This document shows positions 41,010 through 50,642 of a stretch of 52,160 nucleotides of DNA, piece after piece. Position numbers and translations under genes: made by a program. Source of the DNA: Phycisphaerales bacterium UBA854 (lineage in GTDB: Bacteria > Planctomycetota > Phycisphaerae > Phycisphaerales > SM1A02); contig DBGM01000008.1 of NCBI GenBank assembly GCA_002295885.1, positions 10,520 to 62,679 on the forward strand, read 5' to 3'. Position 1 is the stretch's first letter. Each line of letters opens with the position of its first letter. The notes under the pieces were generated by a model, which ran no database searches, was not told the DNA's origin, and worked only from the letters and a program-made list of their open reading frames with translations.

Positions 41010-43037
41010 ATGGCATCGAAGTACCGCACCGCGCCCGTTCAATCCTCGAAACTGCCCGGAGGCATTCCCTACATCATCGGGAACGAGGCCGCAGAGCGGT
41101 TCTCGTTCTACGGCATGAAGGGGATCCTCACGATCTTCATGAGCACCATGCTCGTCTACATGCCCGGTGGGGTACTCGACGAGCAGATGAGCGAAAGCGA
41201 CGTCGTGAGCTGGTACCACTGGTTCGTCGGTGCCGTGTACATCACGCCGCTGCTGGGAGCGTTCATCGCCGATGCGTTCCTGGGCAAGTACCTGACGATC
41301 ATGCTGTTGTCGATCGTCTACTGCCTGGGGCACGGAGCCCTCGCCCTGATGGGGGCTCAGATCCCCTTCATGGACGAACCGCTCAATCCGAGCTTCTTCT
41401 TCGTCCTCGGACTCATCCTCATCTGCCTGGGTTCGGGCGGCATCAAGCCGTGCGTGTCGGCTCACGTCGGTGACCAGTTCGGCGAATCCAGCGCGAAGAT
41501 ATGGATGACGAAGATCTTCATGGTCTTCTACCTGTCGATCAACATCGGTGCCGCATTGTCCAACCTCGCAACGCCGTGGCTGCTCCACCACTACGGGCCG
41601 CACTGGGCCTTCGGCGTGCCGGGAGTGCTCATGGCGATCGCGACCCTGACCTTCTGGCTCGGTCGGAAGAAGTTCATCCACGTGCCACCCGGCGGGATGG
41701 CCTTCGTTCGCGAAGTGTTCAGCTCCCGCGGCATCAAGGCCATCCTCAAGCTGTCGATCATCTACCTGTTCGTGGCCGTGTTCTGGGCCCTCTTCGACCA
41801 GACCGGCTCGACGTGGGTGCTCCAGGCGGAGGACATGAACCGCAACTGGTTGGGAATCAACTGGCTGTCGGCCCAGATCCAGGCCATCAACCCGGTGATG
41901 ATCCTCATCCTGACTCCGTTGTTCGGTTGGCTGGTGTACCCGGCGATCGACAAGATCTGGCCGCTGACCCCCATGCGGAAGATCTGCATAGGCCTCTTCA
42001 TCATGGCCGGAGGGTTCGCGATCATCGCCGTCGCCCAGGAACTCATCGATGCGGGGCAGACCCCGTCGATCGGCTGGCAGGTGCTGGCGTACGCCATCAT
42101 CACCACCGCCGAGGTCCTGGTCTCCATCACCTGCCTCGAGTTCTCGTACACACAGGCGCCGCGGAAGATGAAGTCGATCATCATGGGCTTCTTCCTCGCG
42201 TCGGTGACGGTCGGAAACGTCATCACGAGTCTGGTCAGTTCCGTCAGTGTCGCACCGTCGGGTACGCAGTGTCTCACCGAGGCGCGGGACCGGATCGGCG
42301 ACTGGATGGATGAGCACGACGGGAAGCTACCGAGTGCTGCGGAAGCCCAGAAGCTGCTCGAGGGACTCTCGGCTGCGGAACGTGATCAGGAGCCGATCTA
42401 CTCGCTGACCGAATCCGGTTTCTCCATCGGCCTGCCGCTGGGAACCGGTGCGGCGGACGGCTACGACGACGGCAGCTTCGTGTACGACGCCACGGGCGGA
42501 CTCGAGCGGGTCGACTGGCCCGCCACGGACCAGCTGGAATCGGGCGCGGACCGCATCGAGTCCTTCTGGCGCACCAACGACCGGTTGCCCTCCAACGAGG
42601 AGGGAGCCGATCTGCTCAAGGGACAGATGGGCCCCTGGGGCCATCAGCTGGTCTACCGACTGCTGAACCGGAACAACTTCTCGGTCGGCTCTCCGGGCCC
42701 CGCTGACGACCTGCTCGCCCCCACGGCGGTCGTGCTCAAGGCCACCGTGGTCCATCCCACCCCGCCGGAGGACGCCAACTCGTGGCTGTCACGCCGGAAG
42801 GCCGAACTCGGAATCGAGTCCCAGGCCAATCAGACGGGTGAGGTCACCGTCAGCCGGGACATCGAGATCGGAGGGCAGAACCGCTTCCAGGGAGCGGCGT
42901 TCTTCTGGTTCTTCACCTGGCTGATGCTCGGCACCGCAGTGGTGTTCGTCCCGGTGGTCTGGCTCTACAAGCCCCACACGTACTACATGGAGGAAGAGGC
43001 TGAGGCCTCCTCGCACTCGTCCTCGGACATCATCTGA
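41010..43037 (+). CDS. POT-family peptide/proton symporter with pseudopilin-like insert
   Basis: 675 residues from the ATG at 41010 (AGGAGG upstream). Proton-coupled di- or tripeptide uptake is the usual POT activity. ERFSFYGMKGIL matches the POT E-x-x-ER-F-x-Y motif, GAFIADAFLGKY is the MFS A-motif, and FMVFYLSINIGAALS is the PTR2 signature. An unusual soluble insert of about 200 residues (about 420-626) separates the last helices. It contains two modules similar to GspG pseudopilin C-terminal domains: ARDRIGDWMDEHDGKLPS, and GADRIESFWRTNDRLPSNEEG with GPWGHQLVYRL and NNFSVGSPGPADDLL. The C-terminal helix WFFTWLMLGTAVVFVPVVW follows. Confidence 0.9.
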   Translation: MASKYRTAPVQSSKLPGGIPYIIGNEAAERFSFYGMKGILTIFMSTMLVYMPGGVLDEQMSESDVVSWYHWFVGAVYITPLLGAFIADAFLGKYLTIMLLSIVYCLGHGALALMGAQIPFMDEPLNPSFFFVLGLILICLGSGGIKPCVSAHVGDQFGESSAKIWMTKIFMVFYLSINIGAALSNLATPWLLHHYGPHWAFGVPGVLMAIATLTFWLGRKKFIHVPPGGMAFVREVFSSRGIKAILKLSIIYLFVAVFWALFDQTGSTWVLQAEDMNRNWLGINWLSAQIQAINPVMILILTPLFGWLVYPAIDKIWPLTPMRKICIGLFIMAGGFAIIAVAQELIDAGQTPSIGWQVLAYAIITTAEVLVSITCLEFSYTQAPRKMKSIIMGFFLASVTVGNVITSLVSSVSVAPSGTQCLTEARDRIGDWMDEHDGKLPSAAEAQKLLEGLSAAERDQEPIYSLTESGFSIGLPLGTGAADGYDDGSFVYDATGGLERVDWPATDQLESGADRIESFWRTNDRLPSNEEGADLLKGQMGPWGHQLVYRLLNRNNFSVGSPGPADDLLAPTAVVLKATVVHPTPPEDANSWLSRRKAELGIESQANQTGEVTVSRDIEIGGQNRFQGAAFFWFFTWLMLGTAVVFVPVVWLYKPHTYYMEEEAEASSHSSSDII

Positions 43038-43052
43038 CACCCGGCCGGGTGT
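43037..43052. terminator. Perfect 16-bp palindrome between convergent genes
   Basis: ACACCCGGCCGGGTGT (43037-43052) begins at the final base of the transporter stop codon. It forms an 8-bp stem in either transcript but without T-tract, so terminator activity is only plausible. Confidence 0.4.
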
Positions 43053-43064
43053 GTTGATGTCGGT

Positions 43065-44282
43065 TCAGGAGCCCGGTGATGCCGAGGTGTTGATGCGCGG
43101 GTTCAGTGCACGAAGCATGATCGTGTCCTGGACCGGCGACATCAGGATGTACTGCCGGTCCCCGTTGCTGGTGGCCCGGGGGATGGCGAGTTCGTCGTGG
43201 ATGCGGATCGAACTGTGCATGCGGCTGGGATTGACGTAGCGGAGCTCGTACGGGGTGGCCACCAGATATCGCCCCCCGCCCTCTACGTCCGGCGCGGCGG
43301 CCACGGACCGCTTCAGCAGGACGAAGGGCCGTGCGTCCGTGGAATCCTCGGGGACCCAGACCGCCACCCGGCTCTTGACCGGGTGGTAGAAGATGTGTCC
43401 TTCGATGTTGCCCGCGGGCGGCCCCTGCACCACGGGATGAGCCACCGCGGCCTGCTCGACCAGCTCGACGGAACCGTTGGCCATGATGTCCACATCCTGC
43501 AGACTGGTCATCATGATGTCGGACGAAAGCGTACTCATCGTGGCCAGCTTCATGGTGCCCGAACGCGAGAGCCAGAACACGTAGATCCGTTCCGAAAGCG
43601 TGCTCCAGGAGGGGAACAGCCAGTTGCCGCCCTGCGGATCGATCACGATCTCACGCCCGTCCTTCTCGCGGATCACCAGTGAGAACGCACGTGCTTCACG
43701 CTCGCGTGCGCACCAGGCCAGTTCACCGCTGCGTCCGAGGGACGCGAAGGCGTTGACCATGTCGTCCTCGACGAGCCAGTCGATGTCGCCCGAATCCCAT
43801 GCGACCTTGCCGATCCACCGGGACCCGTCGGGCCGGGGCGACTCCACCAGGAAGCCGGCGCTGTCGGCCGATCGACCCAGGAGGAGCGGGGGGTCGAGCC
43901 GGTAGGCCACGGAGCAGCCGGTGGGGTTCTCGCCGATCCGCCAGACCTCTATGGAGGTGTCGAGCGGTGCGGGGGCCCCCGGTTCGGCGAGTCGGGTCGG
44001 AGTAGTGGGCGAAGGGCCAATCACCGTCGCGATGAAACGTCCGTCCGGACTGAGCAGCGGCAGCGTGGTCCGGTCGTAGGGGACCTCGCAGAGATCCTGC
44101 AGGTTGGCGTTGAAGCGGAGGGACGGATTGTCCCCTCGCATCATTTCGTATTCGGCGATCTCGTTGAGACGCTTGATCGCCTCGGGGCTCATCGGCTGCT
44201 TCGGTGGCTCCTGCGGCGTGGTGGTGCAGGCGGCCATGGCGCATGCATTGATCAGAAGCAGGATGGTGCAGGAGCGTCGCAT
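43065..44282 (-). CDS. Lipoprotein with WD40/propeller-like repeats
   Basis: 405 residues. The N-terminus MRRSCTILLLINACAMAACTTTPQ is a lipoprotein signal; the lipobox is LINAC or MAAC, so it is probably anchored by acylated Cys. The rest is beta-rich with spaced motifs like LSPDGRFIATVIG, SRWIGKVAWDSGDIDWLVED and IFYHPVKSRVAVWVPEDS, as in TolB/WD-type propellers. It starts 6 bp after the gspD stop on the same strand and is probably the last gene of the secretion operon. Function is not established; association with the type II machine is inference from position. Confidence 0.7.
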   Translation of the reverse strand: MRRSCTILLLINACAMAACTTTPQEPPKQPMSPEAIKRLNEIAEYEMMRGDNPSLRFNANLQDLCEVPYDRTTLPLLSPDGRFIATVIGPSPTTPTRLAEPGAPAPLDTSIEVWRIGENPTGCSVAYRLDPPLLLGRSADSAGFLVESPRPDGSRWIGKVAWDSGDIDWLVEDDMVNAFASLGRSGELAWCAREREARAFSLVIREKDGREIVIDPQGGNWLFPSWSTLSERIYVFWLSRSGTMKLATMSTLSSDIMMTSLQDVDIMANGSVELVEQAAVAHPVVQGPPAGNIEGHIFYHPVKSRVAVWVPEDSTDARPFVLLKRSVAAAPDVEGGGRYLVATPYELRYVNPSRMHSSIRIHDELAIPRATSNGDRQYILMSPVQDTIMLRALNPRINTSASPGS

Positions 44283-44288
44283 TCGATG

Positions 44289-47045
44289 TCAGTCGGCATC
44301 CACGTCGATCAGATCGATCGGAGCCGCATCCATCTCCTCCTGGGACCGCTTGGTGTCCGGCAGGGGCGATGCGCCGCTCTTGACCTCCATGGCGGCGGAG
44401 GACACGTTCTTGCCGGCGATGCGTTCGCTGATGCGGAGATTCAGCTGTTCCTCGTCCTTGAGCTGCTCGGCGAGCGGCCGTGAGACGGATTCCAGACGGA
44501 TGAGGTCCTGGCGGTTGAAGTTGTCGTAGTTCTCGTTTGGGTTCATCACCACGGTGGGGGTGATGAAGGCGATCAGTTCGTTGCGTTCAAGGGCCTCGTC
44601 GGTGTACTTGAACAGCTCGCCCAGGATCGGGATGTCGCCCAGCAGGGGGATCTTGGACTTGAACTGCCGCTCGTTCTCGCGGAGCAGGCCGCCGATGACG
44701 ACGGTCTGGCCGTCCAGCACGATGGCGTGGCTGTTGACCTGCTTGCGTGAGAATATCTCGCCGGAGATGGATCCGACCGTGGTGGTGCCGATGGTGTCGG
44801 ACAACTGGAGGCTGATCTCCATGTCGACCGTTCCCTCCTGTGTGATACGGGGGCGGACGTTCAGGAACACGCCCACGTCACGGTATTCGAACTGGGTGTT
44901 GAGAGAGTTGTTGCCGGCGAGATCCGTGGTGTTGCTGACGGGGATGGGGACTTCCTTGCCGGAGAAGAAGACGGCCTCTTCGTTGTCGGCGGTGAAGACC
45001 CGGGGCTCCTGGATGATCCGGGTGTTGGTGACCTGGGCGAGGGCCTCGATGATCACCTTCACGTCGAAGGAGTTGATGCTCAGGACCGAGGTCTGGGACG
45101 AGCCCGCGACGTTCTTGCCCAGCAGCTGATTGAGAAAGTCGTTGATCGTCACATTGAATGCACCGGCTGCGCCGCCGGCCGCATCGAAGATTCCGCCGCC
45201 GAGGAACTGGCCGTTGACGTCGGGGCTCGCCTGGGCGTCGGCTCCGTACTTCAAGCCGAGATTCAGCTGGTCGGTGATGTCGACCTCGACCACCGTCGCC
45301 GACAGCATGACCTGGCGGCGGGGGCGGTCGAAGCTCTGGATCATCTCGACCATGGGTTCGAGGAACGCCGGAGGAGCCAGTACGGCCAGGGCGTTCTGTC
45401 GCACGATGGGGACGATCCGCACCTTGCCGATCAGCGAGGACTCGGGGGACTGCTCCTCGTCCTCGCTGCCCCGCTGCCAGGGGAAGCTCAGTTCCTGCCC
45501 GGTCGTCGTGGTGTTCTGCACGCCCGCTCCGGTGCTGGTGCCGCTGGGCGACTCAAACCCTTCTCCGCTGAGCCCGGTGTCGGGGCGGGGGATCGTGACG
45601 TTGGTGCCCGGCTTCGACAGCAGGACGTTCAACTCCTCGGAGAGCTCCACGGCCCGCGCGTACTTGAGCTGGATGATCTGCGGCACGCCGACGTTGCTCG
45701 GTCGATCGAGCTCCTCGATGATCGATGCGATGAAGTCGAAGGATTCGACCGTCTTGGCGAGCACGAGCAGTGCGTTCTTGTCCGGGTAGGCGTCGATGGA
45801 GTAGATGCCGGAGATGGCCTGGGTCGCGTTCGCACGCTGGGCACTCTGTCCCCGACCACCACCGCCTCCGGTGGAGGTGCCTTCGCCCAGGACCTCCTCG
45901 AGCAGCGCCTTGATCTTCTTGGGATCGGTGTACCGCAGGATGAAGAGCCGCGACGTGCCGGCGGAGCGGGGGAGATCCCATTCCGTTCCGATGAGCGTTG
46001 CGATTTCCTCCATGATCCCCGGCTCGGTCTGCACCGTCACCGTGTTCTGCTGCACGTTGACGGTGAGGCGGAGTTCGACGCCGCTGTCGCTGGAGGAGGG
46101 TGTCCGGTTGTTGCCCTGGTTCCGGCTGTTGCGGCTGTTGTTGTTGCCGGTGCTGCGCCGCGCGGAGCTCGTGGAGGTGCCGCCGGAGAAGAGGTCGTCG
46201 ATGTTGGTCGCGATCTCGTTGGCGTCCGCCCACTTCAGGCGGAAGGTGTGCATCCTCCGATTCAGCCACTTCTGGTCCAGTTCGCGGATGATCTTGTCGT
46301 ACTGCTGGCAGAGTCCGATGTCGCCGAGCACGATGATCTGGTTCGAGAGTTCGTCGACCCAGACCTCGGCGTACTGGGGCTTCATCTCCGAGATCTTGTC
46401 GGCGATCTCGGAGGCGTCGCTGACCGTGACGGGGAAGATCTTCATCACGATGGTGCCGCGGTCCTGACGGTCGCGGATGTCGACGGCGGCGTCGAGGACG
46501 GGGATGTCGCTCATCTCGTCGGTGATGGTGGCGAGGTCGAGCTTCGTGAGGATGATCAGCTGCGGCCGTTCGATCACGGCGATGCCGTTCATCCGCAGGG
46601 CGCTGAAGAGCATGTCGAGGGCCTGCTGCTTCTCGACGGGTTCGTCCACGATGACCGTGATCTTGCCGCCCGAGGCTCCGATTCCGATCCCGGCTCCGTC
46701 CAGCTTCAGGGGCATGACGATCTTGCCGGTGACCTTGGCCAGCCAGGGCACGATGTCCTTGATCTCGACGTCGTCGAATGCGAAGTTGATCTTGCCTTCC
46801 GGAATCGGTCGCCGGTTGAGGTGGGCCTGTTCAATCGGTTCGAGGATGTCGGAGGGGCGGTAGTCGTCGGTGTTCCGATTCGGGGCGGCGGGACTGGGGG
46901 CGTCGTCGGTCTCCTCAGTCACCTGACCGCTGGGAGGTGCTTCGGGGGCAGGTCGTCCGTCCTCCTGGGCGAACGCGGCCCCGGGGCCGACGAGGGCGAT
47001 GAGGAGGGCGGGCAGGGCGAGGATGTCGAAGGTGTTGCGTGCCAC
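44289..47045 (-). CDS. gspD: Type II secretion system secretin
   Basis: 918 residues from a GTG with a signal peptide (ALPALLIALVGPGAAFAQ). The outer-membrane channel of the type II pathway. The N0-N3 domains run from about residue 60 to 500 (GKINFAFDDVEIKDIVPWLAKVTGK; later VYGNLDAY-type ring domains with IDAYPDKNALLVLAKTVESFDFI), including a Ser/Asn-rich linker (SSARRSTGNNNSRNSRNQGNN). The secretin C-domain has VMLSATVVEVDITDQLNLG, PRITQEGTVDMEISLQLSDT and IPLLGDIPILGELFKYT, the family signature. It sits downstream of the gspC-like gene. Confidence 0.93.
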   Translation of the reverse strand: MARNTFDILALPALLIALVGPGAAFAQEDGRPAPEAPPSGQVTEETDDAPSPAAPNRNTDDYRPSDILEPIEQAHLNRRPIPEGKINFAFDDVEIKDIVPWLAKVTGKIVMPLKLDGAGIGIGASGGKITVIVDEPVEKQQALDMLFSALRMNGIAVIERPQLIILTKLDLATITDEMSDIPVLDAAVDIRDRQDRGTIVMKIFPVTVSDASEIADKISEMKPQYAEVWVDELSNQIIVLGDIGLCQQYDKIIRELDQKWLNRRMHTFRLKWADANEIATNIDDLFSGGTSTSSARRSTGNNNSRNSRNQGNNRTPSSSDSGVELRLTVNVQQNTVTVQTEPGIMEEIATLIGTEWDLPRSAGTSRLFILRYTDPKKIKALLEEVLGEGTSTGGGGGRGQSAQRANATQAISGIYSIDAYPDKNALLVLAKTVESFDFIASIIEELDRPSNVGVPQIIQLKYARAVELSEELNVLLSKPGTNVTIPRPDTGLSGEGFESPSGTSTGAGVQNTTTTGQELSFPWQRGSEDEEQSPESSLIGKVRIVPIVRQNALAVLAPPAFLEPMVEMIQSFDRPRRQVMLSATVVEVDITDQLNLGLKYGADAQASPDVNGQFLGGGIFDAAGGAAGAFNVTINDFLNQLLGKNVAGSSQTSVLSINSFDVKVIIEALAQVTNTRIIQEPRVFTADNEEAVFFSGKEVPIPVSNTTDLAGNNSLNTQFEYRDVGVFLNVRPRITQEGTVDMEISLQLSDTIGTTTVGSISGEIFSRKQVNSHAIVLDGQTVVIGGLLRENERQFKSKIPLLGDIPILGELFKYTDEALERNELIAFITPTVVMNPNENYDNFNRQDLIRLESVSRPLAEQLKDEEQLNLRISERIAGKNVSSAAMEVKSGASPLPDTKRSQEEMDAAPIDLIDVDAD

Positions 47046-47143
47046 GTCAGTCTTCTCGGTTGGGTCCTGGGTACCTGGTGGGTGACCCGTTGAATGGAGA
47101 ACGTATGGGACTTTCTTCTATTCCATGGATCGTGAGACGAGAC

Positions 47144-48148
47144 TCAGGAACCATCTTCCTTATCGGTGCCTTCAGGGGTTGAATCGCCGTTTTTGGGCTC
47201 TTCGTCGGGGGAGATCGGCGATTCGGTCTCGTCCGGATCCGGCTCCCCGGGGGTGGAGATGGCGGATTCGGCCGATTCGGCTTCGCCCAAGCGGATCCGT
47301 TCGACCCTGAGCTCGTCGATCATGGCTTCAAGCAGTTCCACCGAGGGGGCGCCGAGGGATCGCATGGTGTCCGGTGTGCGGCCCCACCATCTGATCCAGC
47401 CCTCGTAGATCTCGACCCGCTTGTCGATGGCGACCACGGGTTCGTATTCGTTGGTGAATCCGAGTCGGGCGATGGACATTCGCCAGGCCCGTTCGCACTG
47501 CTCGGCCTCGGGCAGATCCTCCACGACCTCCTCGTCCGCCGGCACGTCCTCGAGGATGCCCCGGGGCATCTCCAGTTCGACCACCCGATCCGAGAAGGGG
47601 GTGAGCTCCATGTTGATGAGGGAGACGTCGTAGGGCCCGCCACCGCGGTACTTGACGGTGATGCCGCGTGGCGGATCGGTGGCCAGGACATCGATGTCGT
47701 CGTGGCTGTCGCCGATGTTCAACCGGGTCAGCGGATCTCCGTCGGGGGTCTGCTGCTTGAACCACGCTTCCGCACCGAGGATGGCGACCAGTTTGGGGCC
47801 GGTGTAGTTCGGAGGGAACGAGGGTTCCGGCGGTGGCGGTGGCGGCTTCTCCTCCTCGACCGGTCGCGGCGGGGGGGGAGGCGGAGGAGGAGGCGGCTTG
47901 CGGACGATGGGGGGCGTGTAGAAGAAGGATCGTCCGTTGAAGCGGTCCACGTCCGTCTGCATGTTCTGTTCATGGCGGGCGAGCAGCTTGTCGAGCGAAT
48001 CGTCCGGTTCGGGCGATCCGAGGAAGATGGTCTGTCCGGATCGGTACAGGTTGGGCGTCATGAAGATCAGGAACAGCAGGATCAGACCGAGGGCCACGAC
48101 ACTGAACGTCATGGGATTCATCAACGAGCTGGTTCGATTCGACTTCAT
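47144..48148 (-). CDS. GspC/PilP-like inner-membrane secretion component
   Basis: 334 residues from the ATG at 48148, chosen because it overlaps the gspM-like stop as ATGA; the ATG at 48163 would overlap by 19 bp. One N-terminal membrane segment (TFSVVALGLILLFLIFMT) precedes a proline tract (about residues 88-110, up to ten Pro in a row). A small periplasmic domain follows (NYTGPKLVAILGAEAWFKQ, GDSHDDIDVLATDPPRGITVKYRG), like GspC/PilP homology regions that link the pump to the secretin. The acidic C-terminal tail is rich in Glu, Pro and Ser. It is the likely GspC of this operon. Confidence 0.65.
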   Translation of the reverse strand: MKSNRTSSLMNPMTFSVVALGLILLFLIFMTPNLYRSGQTIFLGSPEPDDSLDKLLARHEQNMQTDVDRFNGRSFFYTPPIVRKPPPPPPPPPPRPVEEEKPPPPPPEPSFPPNYTGPKLVAILGAEAWFKQQTPDGDPLTRLNIGDSHDDIDVLATDPPRGITVKYRGGGPYDVSLINMELTPFSDRVVELEMPRGILEDVPADEEVVEDLPEAEQCERAWRMSIARLGFTNEYEPVVAIDKRVEIYEGWIRWWGRTPDTMRSLGAPSVELLEAMIDELRVERIRLGEAESAESAISTPGEPDPDETESPISPDEEPKNGDSTPEGTDKEDGS

Positions 48149-48723
48149 CGCGTTCGTACCCATGCCTCGAGTGAAAGCCGTGTGCGGACGTCCTTGTTGC
48201 CCGCCTTGTCGATTCGGATGCTGGTGACCGATTCGATTCCGGGGTGGGCTTCGAGATCGGAGATGATCTGGATCGCCTTGGCGGGGGTGGTCGTGAAGTC
48301 CAGTTCACCCTTGATACGTTCGATCTTTTCGCCGGCCCTTGCAATGCCGGGAAGCAGGCTGGCCTTGATCGTGTTGCTCTGGGACTGGAAGAAGGTGTCG
48401 TTCTTGATGCCCTGCCGCGACAGGATCTCCTGGACGATCTCGATGAGGGCCAGGGAACCGTCGGACTTGGCATTGGGCAGGTCGATCGCCCCGTAGGTCA
48501 TCGCGGCGTTGCGCGACTTCGGGTCGAGCGAGATGGATTGACTGGTCCGGGCCAGATCGCTCTCCATGCGGTCGGCCGTCTCCGCCCAGGCGGTTCCCGT
48601 GGGTTCCAGCAACTGGGCCCACACGAGGAAGGCCAAGAGGAAGATGGTGGCTCCGACGATCCATTGCCAGAACGGCTCGAGGCCCCGGAAGCGTTCGATC
48701 TGTTCCATGGTGCTGAACTTCAC
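48145..48723 (-). CDS. gspM: GspM/PilO-like assembly protein
   Basis: 192 residues from a GTG at 48723 that overlaps the gspL stop as GTGA. A short cytoplasmic head, one membrane helix (WQWIVGATIFLLAFLVWAQLL, about residues 18-38), a coiled-coil-like stretch (ADRMESDLARTSQSI) and a ferredoxin-like periplasmic domain (KIERIKGELDFTTTPAKAIQIISDLEAHPG) fit GspM/PilO. It normally pairs with GspL in the inner-membrane platform. Identification is by topology and gene order more than by sequence. Confidence 0.7.
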   Translation of the reverse strand: MKFSTMEQIERFRGLEPFWQWIVGATIFLLAFLVWAQLLEPTGTAWAETADRMESDLARTSQSISLDPKSRNAAMTYGAIDLPNAKSDGSLALIEIVQEILSRQGIKNDTFFQSQSNTIKASLLPGIARAGEKIERIKGELDFTTTPAKAIQIISDLEAHPGIESVTSIRIDKAGNKDVRTRLSLEAWVRTR

Positions 48724-50642
48724 GATCCACCGTCCTTCTGCAGGTCACGCATGTGCTTCAGCAGGGCCTGGAACTCGTCCTTCATGCGGGCCTTGGCTTC
48801 GGTGTCGCGGGTTCGCTTCCTGGCTTCCGCGATCTCCTGCAGCTTGATCCTCGCTTCTTCGAGACTCATGGCCTGGATCTGCTCGGTGGTCAGCGGTTCG
48901 GGCACGGTGCCGGTCGGGACGGACGAGAGGTCGCCGGCACGATCGTCCGCGTCGCCGCGGGAGGCGAGGCCGCTGCCGGAGGAGGAGGGGCGCGGGGTGC
49001 GGCCACTGCTGGGGCGTGATGCGGTCGATCCACTGCTGCCGGAGGAACGTGGGGTGTCCCGGGTGGTTGCGGGCGGGGCCGAGGGAGTCGAGGGGGGCGG
49101 TGGAGTGGATGCGACCGTCGAGGAAGGAGTGGAACTGGAGGCCACGGCCTGGGTGCCGTCCAGCCAGTTGCCGTCGGCGTCCTGGCCGCTCTTGCGCTCG
49201 GAGAGCGTCCACGTTCCGAAGTCCTGTTCCAGGGCGTAGGCGGGGCGGTACTGGGGACGCTTCACGCTCGCGCTGATGTCGAACGATCGATTGCCGAAGG
49301 TCTCCGAGTCCTCCCAGCGGAGGGTCACGTCGGTGAACACGCCGGAGTCCTCGAGCATCGCCTTCATGCGGGTCGCCAGCGCCGCGGATGCCTCGCCGCT
49401 GCTGGGCATGGCCATGCCCTGGATCCGGATGGGTTCGCCGTGGCCAAGGCGAATGGAGTCGATCTCGATTCCCTCGGGTGTGTTGGAGGCGACATCCGCC
49501 AGCAGCTTGGACATCGGCCATGATTCGCTCATCAGGGCTCCGTACATGATCTGCTGGTCGCGGTTCTCCTCGTACATCCGGACCTGTTCGTCGAGACCGG
49601 GGTGCATCACCGACAGCATGGCGACGCGTGCGCCGTGGAAGGCGAGCGGCCCGATCGCGAGCACGGCGACGGCCAGCAGTACCAGGGCGGCTGCGACGTC
49701 CAGCGAAGAGAGTCGCTGGGTGGTGAACTCGCCGATGGTCGGCGTCTCCTCCGGCAGTCGGTCCTGGAACATGGTCAGGGGGGCCAGTTCGTCCGACATC
49801 GCCAAAGCGGCTCCCACCGACAGTCCCCACTCGTCGAGCCATTCCTGCTCGAGGCTGCAGTCCCGGACCCGCTCCTGCATGGAGTCGAGGACGCTCTGGG
49901 GGAGCTGCAGCATTCGGGCCGGGCTGTCGTCGGTGATGGTCGCGGTCGCTTGTTCGGCCAGTTGCTTCGAGGATTCCACCGTGCTGCCCGAGTTGATCGC
50001 GGTCTCCAGCAGGAGATGCGAGAGCTTGGCCCGCGTGGTGGCGGCATCCGAGAGATGTTCCTTGGTGGTCCGGACGTGGACCCGCTCCTGCTGAGCCATG
50101 ACCAGCGAGACGGTTCCGTCCTCACGGTCGATCCAGATGGCGGGTTCCTTGGGATGGAGTCCGCCGACCAGGGAGGCCAGCGCCGCGACGTCGGGAATGT
50201 AAAGCGGCGCCGGATCCAGATCCGGTCCGGTGAAGGTCGAAGCATCGGGCCAGGCGAGGATCAGACCGGTGCGGGTCGTCGCGTGGGCGGGTGCGGGAAG
50301 CATGGCCGAAGCCGTGCGGTGCATGGGAGCGGTTCCCAGCAGCTTGGTTTCGGTCTGCAGTTGCAGCGCTTCCTCGAGCTGCTCCGGTTCCGCGTCGGGC
50401 AGACTGCAGGTTCGACAGACGATCGATGACCCCGGAATCAGCACCCGCACGAGTTGGATCCCCGCGGCATCGATCCAGTCGGTGAGGTCGGTGCCCCGGT
50501 CGGCTGCAAAGACGGCCGTGGCCTCGACCGCAATTCCGGTCAGGGGATCGATGCGGGCCTGCAGGCATCCCCAGCCGTCGCCTCGTCGGTTGACGATGGC
50601 AACCCTGGTGCCGGCGGCGTTGTGTGTGTCCATCTGCGTCAC
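48720..50642 (-). CDS. gspL: GspL-like PilM/PilN fusion of the inner-membrane platform
   Basis: 640 residues from a GTG at 50642 (AGGA upstream; ATG at 50633 also possible). The N-terminal half is an actin-like PilM/GspL cytoplasmic domain (EEALQLQTETKLL, PAIWIDREDGTVSLVMAQQERV). One membrane helix (VAAALVLLAVAVLAIGPLAFHG) precedes a PilN-like periplasmic domain (LLADVASNTPEGIEIDSIRLGHGEPIRIQG). A Ser/Pro/Thr-rich linker of about 100 residues and a charged coiled-coil tail (LEEARIKLQEIAEARKRTRDTEAKARMKDEF) follow and are unusual for GspL. It links the secretion ATPase to the inner membrane. Confidence 0.78.
   Translation of the reverse strand: MTQMDTHNAAGTRVAIVNRRGDGWGCLQARIDPLTGIAVEATAVFAADRGTDLTDWIDAAGIQLVRVLIPGSSIVCRTCSLPDAEPEQLEEALQLQTETKLLGTAPMHRTASAMLPAPAHATTRTGLILAWPDASTFTGPDLDPAPLYIPDVAALASLVGGLHPKEPAIWIDREDGTVSLVMAQQERVHVRTTKEHLSDAATTRAKLSHLLLETAINSGSTVESSKQLAEQATATITDDSPARMLQLPQSVLDSMQERVRDCSLEQEWLDEWGLSVGAALAMSDELAPLTMFQDRLPEETPTIGEFTTQRLSSLDVAAALVLLAVAVLAIGPLAFHGARVAMLSVMHPGLDEQVRMYEENRDQQIMYGALMSESWPMSKLLADVASNTPEGIEIDSIRLGHGEPIRIQGMAMPSSGEASAALATRMKAMLEDSGVFTDVTLRWEDSETFGNRSFDISASVKRPQYRPAYALEQDFGTWTLSERKSGQDADGNWLDGTQAVASSSTPSSTVASTPPPPSTPSAPPATTRDTPRSSGSSGSTASRPSSGRTPRPSSSGSGLASRGDADDRAGDLSSVPTGTVPEPLTTEQIQAMSLEEARIKLQEIAEARKRTRDTEAKARMKDEFQALLKHMRDLQKDGGS

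Noticed and set aside
38472..42317. 1281-codon minus-strand frame across the YyaL and POT genes
   Set aside because: Same cause: antisense shadow of two real genes, with no recognisable domain or start.
47829..47898. GC-rich microsatellite-like tract treated as a separate repeat element
   Set aside because: It encodes the proline run of the GspC-like protein and is explained by that.
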